Shown here: piece after piece, positions 1 to 7,220 of the stretch
Layout of the letters: every line of letters begins with the position of its first letter
Numbering within the stretch: the first letter of the stretch is position 1
Origin: Brevibacillus_D fluminis_A
GTDB taxonomy: Bacteria; Bacillota; Bacilli; Brevibacillales; Brevibacillaceae
Length of the DNA stretch: 64,000 bases
Assembly (NCBI RefSeq): GCF_052072235.1
Contig: NZ_CM125436.1
Coordinates: forward strand, 2,722,001 to 2,786,000
Direction: 5' to 3'
Program-made: the position numbers and the translations under genes
Notes under the pieces: model-generated
Seen by the model: the letters and a program-made list of their open reading frames with translations, nothing else
Databases searched by the model: none
Told to the model about the DNA's origin: nothing

Positions 1-755
1 TTTCCCAATACCGTTCCAATGCAACGATCGACGGAGCGGAACTGATTGAAGTTCCGTTGAAAAACGGCGTGCACGATCTCGAAGCGATGGCCGCTGCGGT
101 CAACGAGAAAACCCGTGTTCTCTGGGTGTGCAATCCGAACAACCCTTCCGGTACAATCAATACGGAAGCGGAGCTGCTTCAACTGTTGGACAACGTATCT
201 TCCGACGTCCTGGTCGTGCTTGATGAAGCGTATTACGAATATGTTGTGGATGCCGACTATCCGCAAACCGTACCGCTTTTGGACAAATATCCGAATCTGA
301 TCATTCTCCGCACGTTCTCGAAAATTTACGGGTTGGCAGCGATGCGCATCGGATACGGGATCGCTTCCGAAAAAGTGATCAACGACCTGAACCATGTGCG
401 CGAGCCATTCAACACAGGTTCCTTGTCGCAAGTGGCTGCCCGCGCGGCGCTCACCGATCAGGAGTTCGTCGCGAAATGCCGTGAGCTGAACCGCCAAGGC
501 ATGAAACAGCTGACGGACAAATTCGATGAGTGGGGCTTGTCTTATTACCCATCGCAAACCAACTTCATTCTGGTCGATTTCAAACAAGATTCGACAGAGC
601 TGTTCCAAAAGCTGTTGAGAAACGGACTGATCGTCCGATCCGGCGCTGCGCTGGGCTTCCCGGGCTACCAACGGATCACCGTTGGCACGCCTGAGCAAAA
701 CGCCAAGCTGCTCGCTGTATTGGAAAACCTGCTGCAGGAAACTGTCAGCAAATAA
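1..755 (+). CDS. hisC: histidinol-phosphate aminotransferase, C-terminal part
   Basis: This is the last 250 codons of a PLP-dependent fold-type I aminotransferase; the start lies before the window and the reading frame enters at base 3. The enzyme interconverts imidazole-acetol phosphate and histidinol phosphate, and in Bacillus it also transaminates aromatic keto acids. Visible marks are the cofactor-contacting NPNNPSG motif, DEAYYEY, and the PLP lysine in RTFSKIYGLAAMRIGYG. It ends with TAA at 753-755. The next genes are tyrA and aroA, an arrangement known from Bacillus in which hisC serves both histidine and tyrosine/phenylalanine synthesis. A hairpin follows it, so tyrA may be only partly read through. 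The family call is firm; the dual role is inferred from context. Confidence 0.93.
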   Translation, partial: SQYRSNATIDGAELIEVPLKNGVHDLEAMAAAVNEKTRVLWVCNPNNPSGTINTEAELLQLLDNVSSDVLVVLDEAYYEYVVDADYPQTVPLLDKYPNLIILRTFSKIYGLAAMRIGYGIASEKVINDLNHVREPFNTGSLSQVAARAALTDQEFVAKCRELNRQGMKQLTDKFDEWGLSYYPSQTNFILVDFKQDSTELFQKLLRNGLIVRSGAALGFPGYQRITVGTPEQNAKLLAVLENLLQETVSK

Positions 756-769
756 GCAAGGCCAAGTGG

Positions 770-797
770 GATGCCGGCATCGTGACCGGCATCTTTT
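770..797 (+). terminator. intrinsic terminator after hisC
   Basis: Perfect 8-bp stem GATGCCGG / CCGGCATC with an 8-base loop, followed by TTTT. It lies between hisC and tyrA, so it may attenuate rather than fully stop transcription of the aromatic operon. Confidence 0.7.
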
Positions 798-843
798 CGC
801 ACTGGGCACTCACACACTTTAAAGAGAGAAAGAGGCCGTGGAG

Positions 844-1944
844 ATGAAAACGACAATCGCAATGCTGGGAATCGGCCTGATCGGCGGTTCACTTGCATTG
901 TCACTGCGCAATGATCCCGACAACCGGATCATCGGTTTTGATGTTCGGGAGGACTTTATTGACAAAGGATTAAACAAAGGATTGATCCATGCAGGGACAA
1001 CCGACTTGCAGACAGCGGTGCGCGAGGCCGACATTATCATCTGTGCGACGCCTGTCGAGCAGATTTATGCCTTGTTGCATCAATTGTCAACGCTTGTGCT
1101 AAAACCTGGGGTGATTATTTCCGATGTGGGCAGCACCAAAGCGGGGATCGTCGAGTATGCCCGCGAGCTGTTTTCTTCTGACATCACCTTCATCGGCGGA
1201 CACCCGATGGCCGGATCGCACAAGTCAGGCGTCGAAGCGGCGCTTGAGCGCCTGTTTGAAAATGCCTACTACGTCTTGACGCCCGGCCCCAACACGCCGG
1301 CGGAGAAACTGTCCCGCCTGACAGCGCTCGTCTCCTTGACGAATGCAAAAGTGATCGTCATGGATGCGCACGAGCATGACCGCGTCGTCGGCGCCGTGAG
1401 CCATTTCCCGCATATCATCGCCGCCCTGCTCGTCAATCTGGTTGGCGGATACAACGAGGAGAACGAATGGCACCGCCGTCTGGCTGCAGGCGGCTTTCGC
1501 GACATCACCCGGATCGCATCGAGCAACCCGCGGATGTGGCGCGATGTTCTGTTGAACAATCGCGAGTACATGTTGAAGATGGGGGACGACTGGAAGCGGG
1601 CGATGGATCAGATCCTCGATTTGGTCGCAGAAGGAAACGGAGACGAGATCGAACGATTTTTCCGCGAGGCGCGCAACTTCCGCGAGGGATTGCCTGAGCG
1701 CCAAAAAGGTGCGCTGCCCGCACTCTACGATCTGTACATCGACATTCCCGACCACCCGGGCGAGATCGGCAGAATTACGACGCTGCTCGGTACCAAAAAC
1801 ATCAACATCACCAATCTGCAAATTCTCGAAGCGCGCGAGGATATGCTCGGCGTCCTGCGCATCACCTTCCGCAACGAGAGCGAGCTGGAAAAAGGGGAAG
1901 CGATGCTGCGCTTCTTCGAGTACAATGTATACCGCAGAGAATAG
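844..1944 (+). CDS. tyrA: prephenate dehydrogenase with C-terminal ACT domain
   Basis: NAD(P)-dependent oxidative decarboxylation of prephenate to 4-hydroxyphenylpyruvate, the committed step to tyrosine, in the cytoplasm. The N-terminus carries a Rossmann glycine motif (GIGLIGGSLALSL); GGHPMAGSHKSGVEAA and HDRVVGAVSHFPH are active-site stretches of the family. From about residue 290 an ACT domain begins (YIDIPDHPGEIGRITTLLG), the usual tyrosine feedback site. Length is 366 residues, normal for the Bacillus type. I chose ATG at 844, 8 bases after AGAGG, over GTG at 838, which is only 2 bases from it. It sits between hisC and aroA. Confidence 0.93.
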   Translation: MKTTIAMLGIGLIGGSLALSLRNDPDNRIIGFDVREDFIDKGLNKGLIHAGTTDLQTAVREADIIICATPVEQIYALLHQLSTLVLKPGVIISDVGSTKAGIVEYARELFSSDITFIGGHPMAGSHKSGVEAALERLFENAYYVLTPGPNTPAEKLSRLTALVSLTNAKVIVMDAHEHDRVVGAVSHFPHIIAALLVNLVGGYNEENEWHRRLAAGGFRDITRIASSNPRMWRDVLLNNREYMLKMGDDWKRAMDQILDLVAEGNGDEIERFFREARNFREGLPERQKGALPALYDLYIDIPDHPGEIGRITTLLGTKNINITNLQILEAREDMLGVLRITFRNESELEKGEAMLRFFEYNVYRRE

Positions 1945-1956
1945 ACGATAGGGGAC

Positions 1957-3249
1957 GTGGAATTTTTGTTACGCATACAAAACGTGAAGAGCATTCAAGG
2001 GACCGTGCGCGTTCCCGGGGATAAATCGATTTCACACCGTGCCGTTATGTTTGGCGCATTGGCAGAGGGGACAACCACCATCAGCGGCTTTTTGCCGGGG
2101 GCAGACTGTTTGAGTACGATCAGTTGCTTCCGCCGCATGGGCATTCACATTGAACAGCAGGACGATCAGGTCGTTGTGCACGGGAAAGGATGGTTCGGGC
2201 TGGAGGAGCCGAAAGAGAAGCTGGATGTCGGCAATTCCGGGACCACGATTCGCCTCATCTCCGGCATCTTGTCGACCCAGCCGTTCCATGTTGTGCTCGA
2301 AGGCGACGAATCGATTGCCAAGCGCCCGATGCGTCGTGTAGTAGGGCCGCTGCGGCAAATGGGGGCGAAAATCGACGGCCGCAAAAATGGCGAATTCACG
2401 CCGCTTGCGATTCGCGGTACAGAGCTAAGCGGCATTCACTATGAATCCCCGGTCGCGAGCGCCCAGGTCAAATCAGCGATCCTGCTCGCAGGCTTACAGG
2501 CAAAAGGCGTGACGAGCGTGAGCGAGCCTCATCTCTCCCGCGACCATACGGAGCGGATGCTCGCCGCTTTTGGCGTCCAGGTGGTCCGTGACGGGCTCAC
2601 GGTTTCCGTCGAGGGTGGACAGCGTTTGGTAGGACGCGACATTTCTGTCCCAGGGGACATTTCGTCCGCAGCGTTCCTGATCGCTGCGGTCATGATGGTG
2701 CCAGGCAGTTCGCTTGTGATTGAAAACGTGGGCATGAATCCAACCCGCACAGGCATCGTCGATGTCGTTCGCGCGATGGGCGGAAGGATCGATTTGGTGA
2801 ACGAGCGGGTGGTCAATGAAGAGCCGGTTGCCGACCTGCACGTTTTCCATTCCGAGTTGACAGGCACGATCATTGAAGGAGAAATCATTCCGCGGCTGAT
2901 CGACGAAATTCCGGTGATTGCGGTATTGGCTACGCAAGCGAGCGGAACGACCCTGATCCGCGATGCCGAGGAGCTGAAGGTGAAGGAGACGGACCGCATT
3001 GCGACGGTCGTATCCGAGCTGTCCAAGTTCGGAGCGAACATCACGCCAACGGATGACGGCATGATCATCGAGGGCAAAACAGCGTTGAAAGCCGCTTCGA
3101 TCGATAGCATGGGGGATCACCGGATCGGGATGGCGATGGCGATCGCCGGTTTGGCGGCAGAAGGGGAGACACAGATTGCAAACGCAGAGGCGATCAATGT
3201 GTCATTCCCTGGTTTCGCGGCTTTGCTCGACTCGATTGCAAGCAAATAA
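1957..3249 (+). CDS. aroA: 3-phosphoshikimate 1-carboxyvinyltransferase (EPSP synthase)
   Basis: Transfers the enolpyruvyl group of PEP to shikimate 3-phosphate, the sixth shikimate-pathway step. Family motifs run in order: PGDKSISHRAVM near the N-terminus, GNSGTTIRL, a substrate-binding RPMRRVVGPLRQMGA, KVKETDRI, and GDHRIGMAMAIA near the C-terminus. The length of 430 residues is typical. The start is uncertain: GTG 1957 is close to AGGGG, and TTG at 1966 would give better spacing while removing only three residues. It follows tyrA by 12 bases, so the two are co-transcribed, and a strong terminator follows. In Bacillus the gene has also been called aroE. Confidence 0.95.
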   Translation: MEFLLRIQNVKSIQGTVRVPGDKSISHRAVMFGALAEGTTTISGFLPGADCLSTISCFRRMGIHIEQQDDQVVVHGKGWFGLEEPKEKLDVGNSGTTIRLISGILSTQPFHVVLEGDESIAKRPMRRVVGPLRQMGAKIDGRKNGEFTPLAIRGTELSGIHYESPVASAQVKSAILLAGLQAKGVTSVSEPHLSRDHTERMLAAFGVQVVRDGLTVSVEGGQRLVGRDISVPGDISSAAFLIAAVMMVPGSSLVIENVGMNPTRTGIVDVVRAMGGRIDLVNERVVNEEPVADLHVFHSELTGTIIEGEIIPRLIDEIPVIAVLATQASGTTLIRDAEELKVKETDRIATVVSELSKFGANITPTDDGMIIEGKTALKAASIDSMGDHRIGMAMAIAGLAAEGETQIANAEAINVSFPGFAALLDSIASK

Positions 3250-3275
3250 GAAGCGGGCATACAAGCTGCCTAAAA

Positions 3276-3303
3276 AAAGGACAACCTTTCGAGGTTGTCC
3301 TTT
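3276..3303. terminator. strong terminator closing the aromatic operon
   Basis: A perfect 12-bp inverted repeat, AAAGGACAACCT / AGGTTGTCCTTT, closes on a TTCG tetraloop. An A-run precedes and a T-run closes it, so it can act on both strands. Confidence 0.85.
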
Positions 3304-3313
3304 AAAAAAATAT

Positions 3314-3341
3314 TTGACAGTTGATAAGATTTGAATATAAT
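3314..3341 (+). promoter_or_regulatory. near-consensus SigA promoter
   Basis: TTGACA at 3314-3319 and TATAAT at 3336-3341 are separated by 16 bases. Both hexamers are perfect. Transcription would start near 3348, which is only about 100 bases before a strong terminator at 3401-3446. Confidence 0.8.
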
Positions 3342-3347
3342 TAAAAG

Positions 3348-3446
3348 TACAGTATGGTTTCTCTCCACTCCTATCCAATATAATTAGCACGGGTGTGCTG
3401 CCGCCGTTTGAATGCGCTTACATATAAACGGCGGTTCTTTTTTTTT
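3348..3446 (+). ncRNA. candidate small RNA or attenuated leader
   Basis: About 99 nt lie between the predicted start of the consensus promoter and the end of a terminator T-run. It contains a pyrimidine-rich stretch near 3359-3376 (CTCTCCACTCCTATCC), a small hairpin AGCAC-GGGT-GTGCT, and the terminator hairpin. C-rich unpaired segments in Firmicutes small RNAs commonly pair with Shine-Dalgarno sequences. Alternatively it is the attenuated leader of the gene at 3504. I recognise no known family. Confidence 0.45.
3401..3446 (+). terminator. intrinsic terminator in front of the amidohydrolase-like gene
   Basis: A 9-bp stem CCGCCGTTT / AAACGGCGG is followed by TTC and nine T residues. It lies upstream of the ATG at 3504, so it ends the short transcript from 3348 and could attenuate the downstream gene. 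Confidence 0.8.
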
Positions 3447-3503
3447 ATCTCCTTCATATGCTTGTACCATGATAGGCGTGATCGGCATAGCGGGGGGATA
3501 AAA

Positions 3504-4631
3504 ATGGGACAAGACATCTTGCAAATACGGGGCGGAACGATTGTTTCCGCTTATGGAATGCGTGTGGCCGACCTTTGGGTACAAGATGGCAAAGTGAAGC
3601 GGATTTCTTGTGAAACGCCGGAAGCGGTGGTACCTCGTTATGCTGCGCATGTTGAAACAATCGATGCGACCGATTATTACATCATGCCGGGGTTTGTGTC
3701 ATTCACGCGCATGCAGGCGCGACAGCTTCGCGATGCGCATCACTATATGGAAACGATATTCGGCTTCATCCAAAAAGGAATTACCATGCTGATCGACACG
3801 ATCGCGCTCGAGCCGTGGATGGATCACAAGCAATCAGTCTACCAACTGGCAACGCATTTTAATAGCCCGCTCGATTATGCATGCCAGTTTTCCCTCGAAG
3901 CCGGTCAATGCACGCCAAAGCGCGTTCGCGAGCTGGCAGGGGTGGGCGGCGTCCGGCTGGTGCAGATTCGCGTGAGAGATGCAGCAGAGCTGGACAAGCT
4001 GGATTGGGACAAGCTTGCTGTGATTTTGCACTTTTACCGTCTTTCTCTGGAGCTGCATGTGGTCAATCGGGAGGAACTTGCGCAAGAACAGCGCCGCGAA
4101 ATCATCGGACGCTGGCTTTATCATACACAGCGCGGAAAGATTCATTCCTTGATCGGACAGGCCAATCCGTTTGATCTATCCATAAACGCACCGTATTATG
4201 CGAATACCCTGCTGGACGTCAAACAGTGCCACGCTGTGTTCGCCTATTTGATTGCCCATTGGCACAATTATTTGCCCGTCATGTGCGGTCCGGAACAAAT
4301 CGTCCTTCCGCCGAAACGCAGGGCGTGGAATCCTGATGACGTGCTGCCGCTCATTGCGCGGCTTGCGAGCGCCAATGCGGCGAAAGCGGCGGGCTGCTAT
4401 CCGCAAAAAGGGGCGATTTTGCCTGGGTCAGACGCAGATTTATTATTTTTACATAAAGATGAATGGTTGACAAATTTTGATTTATCAACTAACTTGAATT
4501 TTAGCGAAAACTGTCTTCCGGCGCGCGTGATGTCCCGCGGAAGATGGGTGTACCAGGATGGAGTCCACCAAGCGACCCCGGGGTCTGGTAAGCTACTCCG
4601 CGGCTTGAAGCCATTTTCCTACATGCTATAA
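3504..4631 (+). CDS. dihydroorotase-like amidohydrolase homologue lacking metal-ligand motif
   Basis: A 375-residue protein with the outline of a cyclic amidohydrolase: an N-terminal beta-rich part (GGTIVSAYGMRVADLWVQDGKV), IMPGFV where the catalytic barrel begins, and the typical C-terminal return strand (GAILPGSDADLLFL, then SRGRWVYQDG). After PGFV, where active members have D-x-H-x-H, the sequence reads SFTRMQ, so the first two metal histidines are missing. The active-site part of the barrel also looks reduced. It is probably non-catalytic, or uses another chemistry. ATG 3504 follows a GGGGGG ribosome site; the upstream in-frame extension has no such site. It stands alone between terminators. 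Confidence 0.7.
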   Translation: MGQDILQIRGGTIVSAYGMRVADLWVQDGKVKRISCETPEAVVPRYAAHVETIDATDYYIMPGFVSFTRMQARQLRDAHHYMETIFGFIQKGITMLIDTIALEPWMDHKQSVYQLATHFNSPLDYACQFSLEAGQCTPKRVRELAGVGGVRLVQIRVRDAAELDKLDWDKLAVILHFYRLSLELHVVNREELAQEQRREIIGRWLYHTQRGKIHSLIGQANPFDLSINAPYYANTLLDVKQCHAVFAYLIAHWHNYLPVMCGPEQIVLPPKRRAWNPDDVLPLIARLASANAAKAAGCYPQKGAILPGSDADLLFLHKDEWLTNFDLSTNLNFSENCLPARVMSRGRWVYQDGVHQATPGSGKLLRGLKPFSYML

Positions 4632-4650
4632 CCCCAATTGGGGCTTTTTC
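4631..4650 (+). terminator. short GC hairpin terminator
   Basis: CCCC-AATT-GGGG followed by CTTTTTC immediately after the stop codon of the amidohydrolase-like gene. The stem is short but pure G-C. Confidence 0.55.
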
Positions 4651-4756
4651 TTCGCCCATCAGCCATTGTAAAATAGTTCGTATCTGCCAAGTTTTTTGTC
4701 GAAACATTTCACCTACATTCTGCGTCATAGCTTTTTAGAAAAAACTTTTAAACCAA

Positions 4757-4787
4757 GCGCAACTTTTCTAAACCCTGCTGGTCTAAT
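4757..4787 (+). promoter_or_regulatory. candidate ECF sigma autoregulatory promoter
   Basis: GCAACTTTT with its AAC core at 4761-4763 and GTCTAA beginning at 4781 leave 17 bases between AAC and GTC. This resembles the AAC / CGTC-CGTA architecture of Bacillus ECF promoters. It lies 51 bases before the sigma gene, suggesting autoregulation. Confidence 0.5.
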
Positions 4788-4837
4788 TAAGTAAGATCGA
4801 ACAGGGGATTGGAATCGCCTAGGGGGTATACCTGAGA

Positions 4838-5431
4838 ATGACCGATTCCCAGTTAATCCGTGCTATAAAAGAAGGTAACGTTGAAAGCTACGCGGAAATC
4901 ATTCGCCGCTACGAGAAAAAAATTCATGCGTTCGTCAGTCATATGCTGCGGCAAGCCCATTTGGAGCATATCGCCGAAGACCTTTGTCAGGAAACGTTTT
5001 ACAAAGCTTACAAAAGCATTGAATCGTTCCGCGATGTCGAGGCTACCTTTTCCACATGGCTTTACACCATTGCGCGCAATACCGTTTTGAGCGAGCTGCG
5101 CAAAAGCCGCAATTCCGATATGTATCTGGAAGATACGCTGCAAGTTCCGGCAGTTGCGTATGAACGCTTGCCAGAGCAGCAAATCTTGAGAAACGAACGG
5201 GAGGTTTTGGTTCGCCAGGCGATCAACAGCCTTCCTGAAAAACAGCGTTCGGCTTTGATCTTACGTGAATATGAACAAATGGATTACAATGAGATCGCCA
5301 CGATCCTTGATCTGACCGTCAGCTCCGTGAAGTCGCTGTTGTTCCGGGCGCGCCAGAGCATCAAGGGGGAACTGGAATCTTATTTCTTAGACAACCGATT
5401 GGATGAAGCCGAAGGGATGAACAAAACATGA
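4838..5431 (+). CDS. ECF-type RNA polymerase sigma factor (SigW-like)
   Basis: A 197-residue alternative sigma factor that would direct RNA polymerase to envelope-stress type promoters. Region 2 is seen at about residues 20-90 (EDLCQETFYKAYKSIESFR, then FSTWLYTIARNTVLSELRK) and region 4 at about 130-180 (LPEKQRSALILREYEQMDYNEIATILDLTVSSVKSLLFRAR), with the helix-turn-helix typical of promoter -35 recognition. It overlaps the next gene, its anti-sigma factor, by 4 bases, the usual pairing. Closest in style to SigW of B. subtilis, but I do not assign the symbol because several ECF factors share this form. Confidence 0.9.
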   Translation: MTDSQLIRAIKEGNVESYAEIIRRYEKKIHAFVSHMLRQAHLEHIAEDLCQETFYKAYKSIESFRDVEATFSTWLYTIARNTVLSELRKSRNSDMYLEDTLQVPAVAYERLPEQQILRNEREVLVRQAINSLPEKQRSALILREYEQMDYNEIATILDLTVSSVKSLLFRARQSIKGELESYFLDNRLDEAEGMNKT

Positions 5432-6081
5432 AATGCGATGAAGCACAGGAGCTGCTAACTGAATACCTCGATGATCAACTGCCAGAGGTGACACGTCGGC
5501 GCGTTGACAATCATTTGGGCAGATGCTCGGCTTGTCGCGCGGAATATTCGATTTGGCAAGAAAGCAACGATTGGATCAAGGTGGAAAAGGATCATTATGC
5601 CACCGTGTCAGCCCCATCGATCGTAGATGCCGTCATGGCGCGGATTTTATCGGAAGAAAAATGGGCGATCCCGATCGGGAAAAAAGTGTTTACCCTGACT
5701 GCAAGAATGCGTTGGCTGAGTGCGAGCGCTGCCGTTATTTTGCTGATGATCTGCTCGTTTACGCTGATTCACCAGTCAGGTGACCAGGGAGATTTGGCGA
5801 ACGGCTCGTTGCTGCCGGTTGGCGATACGCTGTCGATGGTCGCTTCCGCAAAAGCGCCGGTCGTCTCGGCTTCCATGCAGACGGATGATGGTACATATGT
5901 GGTCGAGCCGGAAGCGCAACAAGTGAAGGCGATCAACCCGAACGATTTTGAAACAACATCCCCGCAGCTGTTATCAACGAACGAAGACACAGAATCGTCA
6001 AAGGGAAACCATGGTCTAATCCTCAGCTTTTTTGGTATACTGATTACCGTGTTGTCCATGAGCTGGTTAAACAGAGCCTGA
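5428..6081 (+). CDS. membrane anti-sigma factor with zinc-finger (ZAS/zf-HC2) domain
   Basis: A 217-residue partner that would sequester the sigma factor at the membrane. The N-terminal ZAS signature is present: C3, H29, C33 and C36, reading NHLGRCSAC. One hydrophobic segment lies at about 95-115 (WLSASAAVILLMICSFTLI) and a second at the very C-terminus (about 195-214). Classical RsiW has a single span and is cleaved by regulated proteolysis, so the second C-terminal span is slightly unusual. The start overlaps the sigma gene stop in an ATGA arrangement, implying translational coupling and a near 1:1 ratio. The inducing signal cannot be read from the sequence. Confidence 0.85.
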   Translation: MKCDEAQELLTEYLDDQLPEVTRRRVDNHLGRCSACRAEYSIWQESNDWIKVEKDHYATVSAPSIVDAVMARILSEEKWAIPIGKKVFTLTARMRWLSASAAVILLMICSFTLIHQSGDQGDLANGSLLPVGDTLSMVASAKAPVVSASMQTDDGTYVVEPEAQQVKAINPNDFETTSPQLLSTNEDTESSKGNHGLILSFFGILITVLSMSWLNRA

Positions 6082-6096
6082 ATATACACATTGATG

Positions 6097-6122
6097 AAAA
6101 GACCGTCGACTGACGGTCTTTT
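6097..6122. terminator. terminator after the sigma/anti-sigma operon
   Basis: Perfect 11-bp inverted repeat AAAAGACCGTC / GACGGTCTTTT with a GACT loop. Symmetric A and T runs allow function on either strand. Confidence 0.85.
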
Positions 6123-6173
6123 CCGCCAGCAGCGAAGATGTTGCAAAGGCGAATTGATGGAGGTGAAAGACAA

Positions 6174-7121
6174 ATGCCGAAAAAATGGTTGCAAGTCATT
6201 GACGAGGCAGTAAAAAAGATCGAGAGCGACGAGATCGAGCTGGGGATTCAAGTCCTGCAAAAAGTACAGGAGCATGGCAAGGAGATACCTGAGGTCATGC
6301 TGTATCTGGCTGATGTGTGGTACCAGCTGGGTCATTTGCAGGAAGCGAGCGATCTGATTGCGGATATGCTGGAGCAGCCGAAACTGAATGCCGAGATGAG
6401 AGCGGAATTTTCGCTGATGCAGGCAGAGATCGCGTTGGATGAAGGCAATTTTGAACTGGCTGAAGATATGCTGTTCCCGCTGCGCGAGGCAGGCTACGAC
6501 GGGGTCGAGCTGTACTTGCTGCTCGCCGACTTGTATGCGATGCAGGATCTGGATGAAGTCGCTGCCAAACACTTGGAGACGGCATTGTCCAAAGATCCGG
6601 ATAACCAGGAAATCAAAGCAGCGTTGAGCGAAATGTACATACGCGCCGGACAATTCAGTTTGGCGGGGCAATATTTGCAGCAGCTTGATGAGCCGAACGC
6701 AGCTTCGCTGTTGTTCCATGGAAGAACGTTGGCGCAAATGGGCCAGTTTGAGCAGGCGTATGAAGCGTACGTGCAGGCGGTCGCGTTCGATCCGACGGCA
6801 GAAGCGCTGTATGGCGCTGGACTGATGTCGTTTCATATCGGCCGGCTGGAGGAAGCGCGCCAGCATGTGGAGCAGCTGCTTGCGCTCGATGAAGAGTACG
6901 TGACGGCGTATCCGCTGTTAAGCGACATTTATTTGTCCGCTGGCAAAACGGAAGCGGCGATCGAAGCGTTAAAGCAGTATGTCGAGCTGTCGGGCTTTGA
7001 TCTGGACCATGTCAAGCGGTTGATCGCCCTCTTGACGCAAGCGGGTCGCTATGAAGAGGCGAAACAATATCAGCAGTTGTTCGATTCCTGGAACGCGGCA
7101 GAGGAAGAGGAACAAGTATAG
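6174..7121 (+). CDS. TPR-repeat protein, YpiA-like
   Basis: A 315-residue, all-helical protein built of tetratricopeptide repeats across its length (for example VMLYLADVWYQLGHLQEASD, then AEALYGAGLMSFHIGRLEEA). No signal peptide or catalytic motif is visible, so it is probably a cytoplasmic scaffold. In B. subtilis a TPR gene, ypiA, lies between aroA and the ypiB/ypiF-qcrABC group, which matches this position. I chose ATG 6174 because GGAGGTG precedes it by 8 bases; the in-frame ATG at 6138 has no ribosome site. Its stop codon lies inside the following terminator. Confidence 0.8.
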   Translation: MPKKWLQVIDEAVKKIESDEIELGIQVLQKVQEHGKEIPEVMLYLADVWYQLGHLQEASDLIADMLEQPKLNAEMRAEFSLMQAEIALDEGNFELAEDMLFPLREAGYDGVELYLLLADLYAMQDLDEVAAKHLETALSKDPDNQEIKAALSEMYIRAGQFSLAGQYLQQLDEPNAASLLFHGRTLAQMGQFEQAYEAYVQAVAFDPTAEALYGAGLMSFHIGRLEEARQHVEQLLALDEEYVTAYPLLSDIYLSAGKTEAAIEALKQYVELSGFDLDHVKRLIALLTQAGRYEEAKQYQQLFDSWNAAEEEEQV

Positions 7122-7157
7122 AGAGCGTGCATCTTGCGGGATGCATGCTCTCTTTTT
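7121..7157 (+). terminator. terminator after the TPR gene
   Basis: A 13-bp stem GAGAGCGTGCATC / GATGCATGCTCTC (one G-U pair) and a 6-base loop, followed by TTTTT. The first base of the stem is the last base of the TAG stop. Confidence 0.85.
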
Positions 7158-7220
7158 GTTTAGGATGTATAAAACTGGCAAGAATGGGAGTATATCCGAA
7201 ATGGAGGGAAGGGATTTGCG

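Noticed and set aside
3354..3383. Short leader peptide ATG GTT TCT ... TAA before the amidohydrolase-like gene
   Set aside because: Nine codons with no ribosome binding site and no run of one amino acid that would suggest attenuation.
3348..3446. RoxS/RsaE-type small RNA assignment
   Set aside because: Size and C-rich stretch are similar, but the conserved CCCC motifs of that family are not present, so only a generic candidate RNA is proposed.
5769..6866. Minus-strand frame of 365 codons across the anti-sigma/TPR boundary
   Set aside because: It crosses a strong terminator and overlaps two convincing genes.
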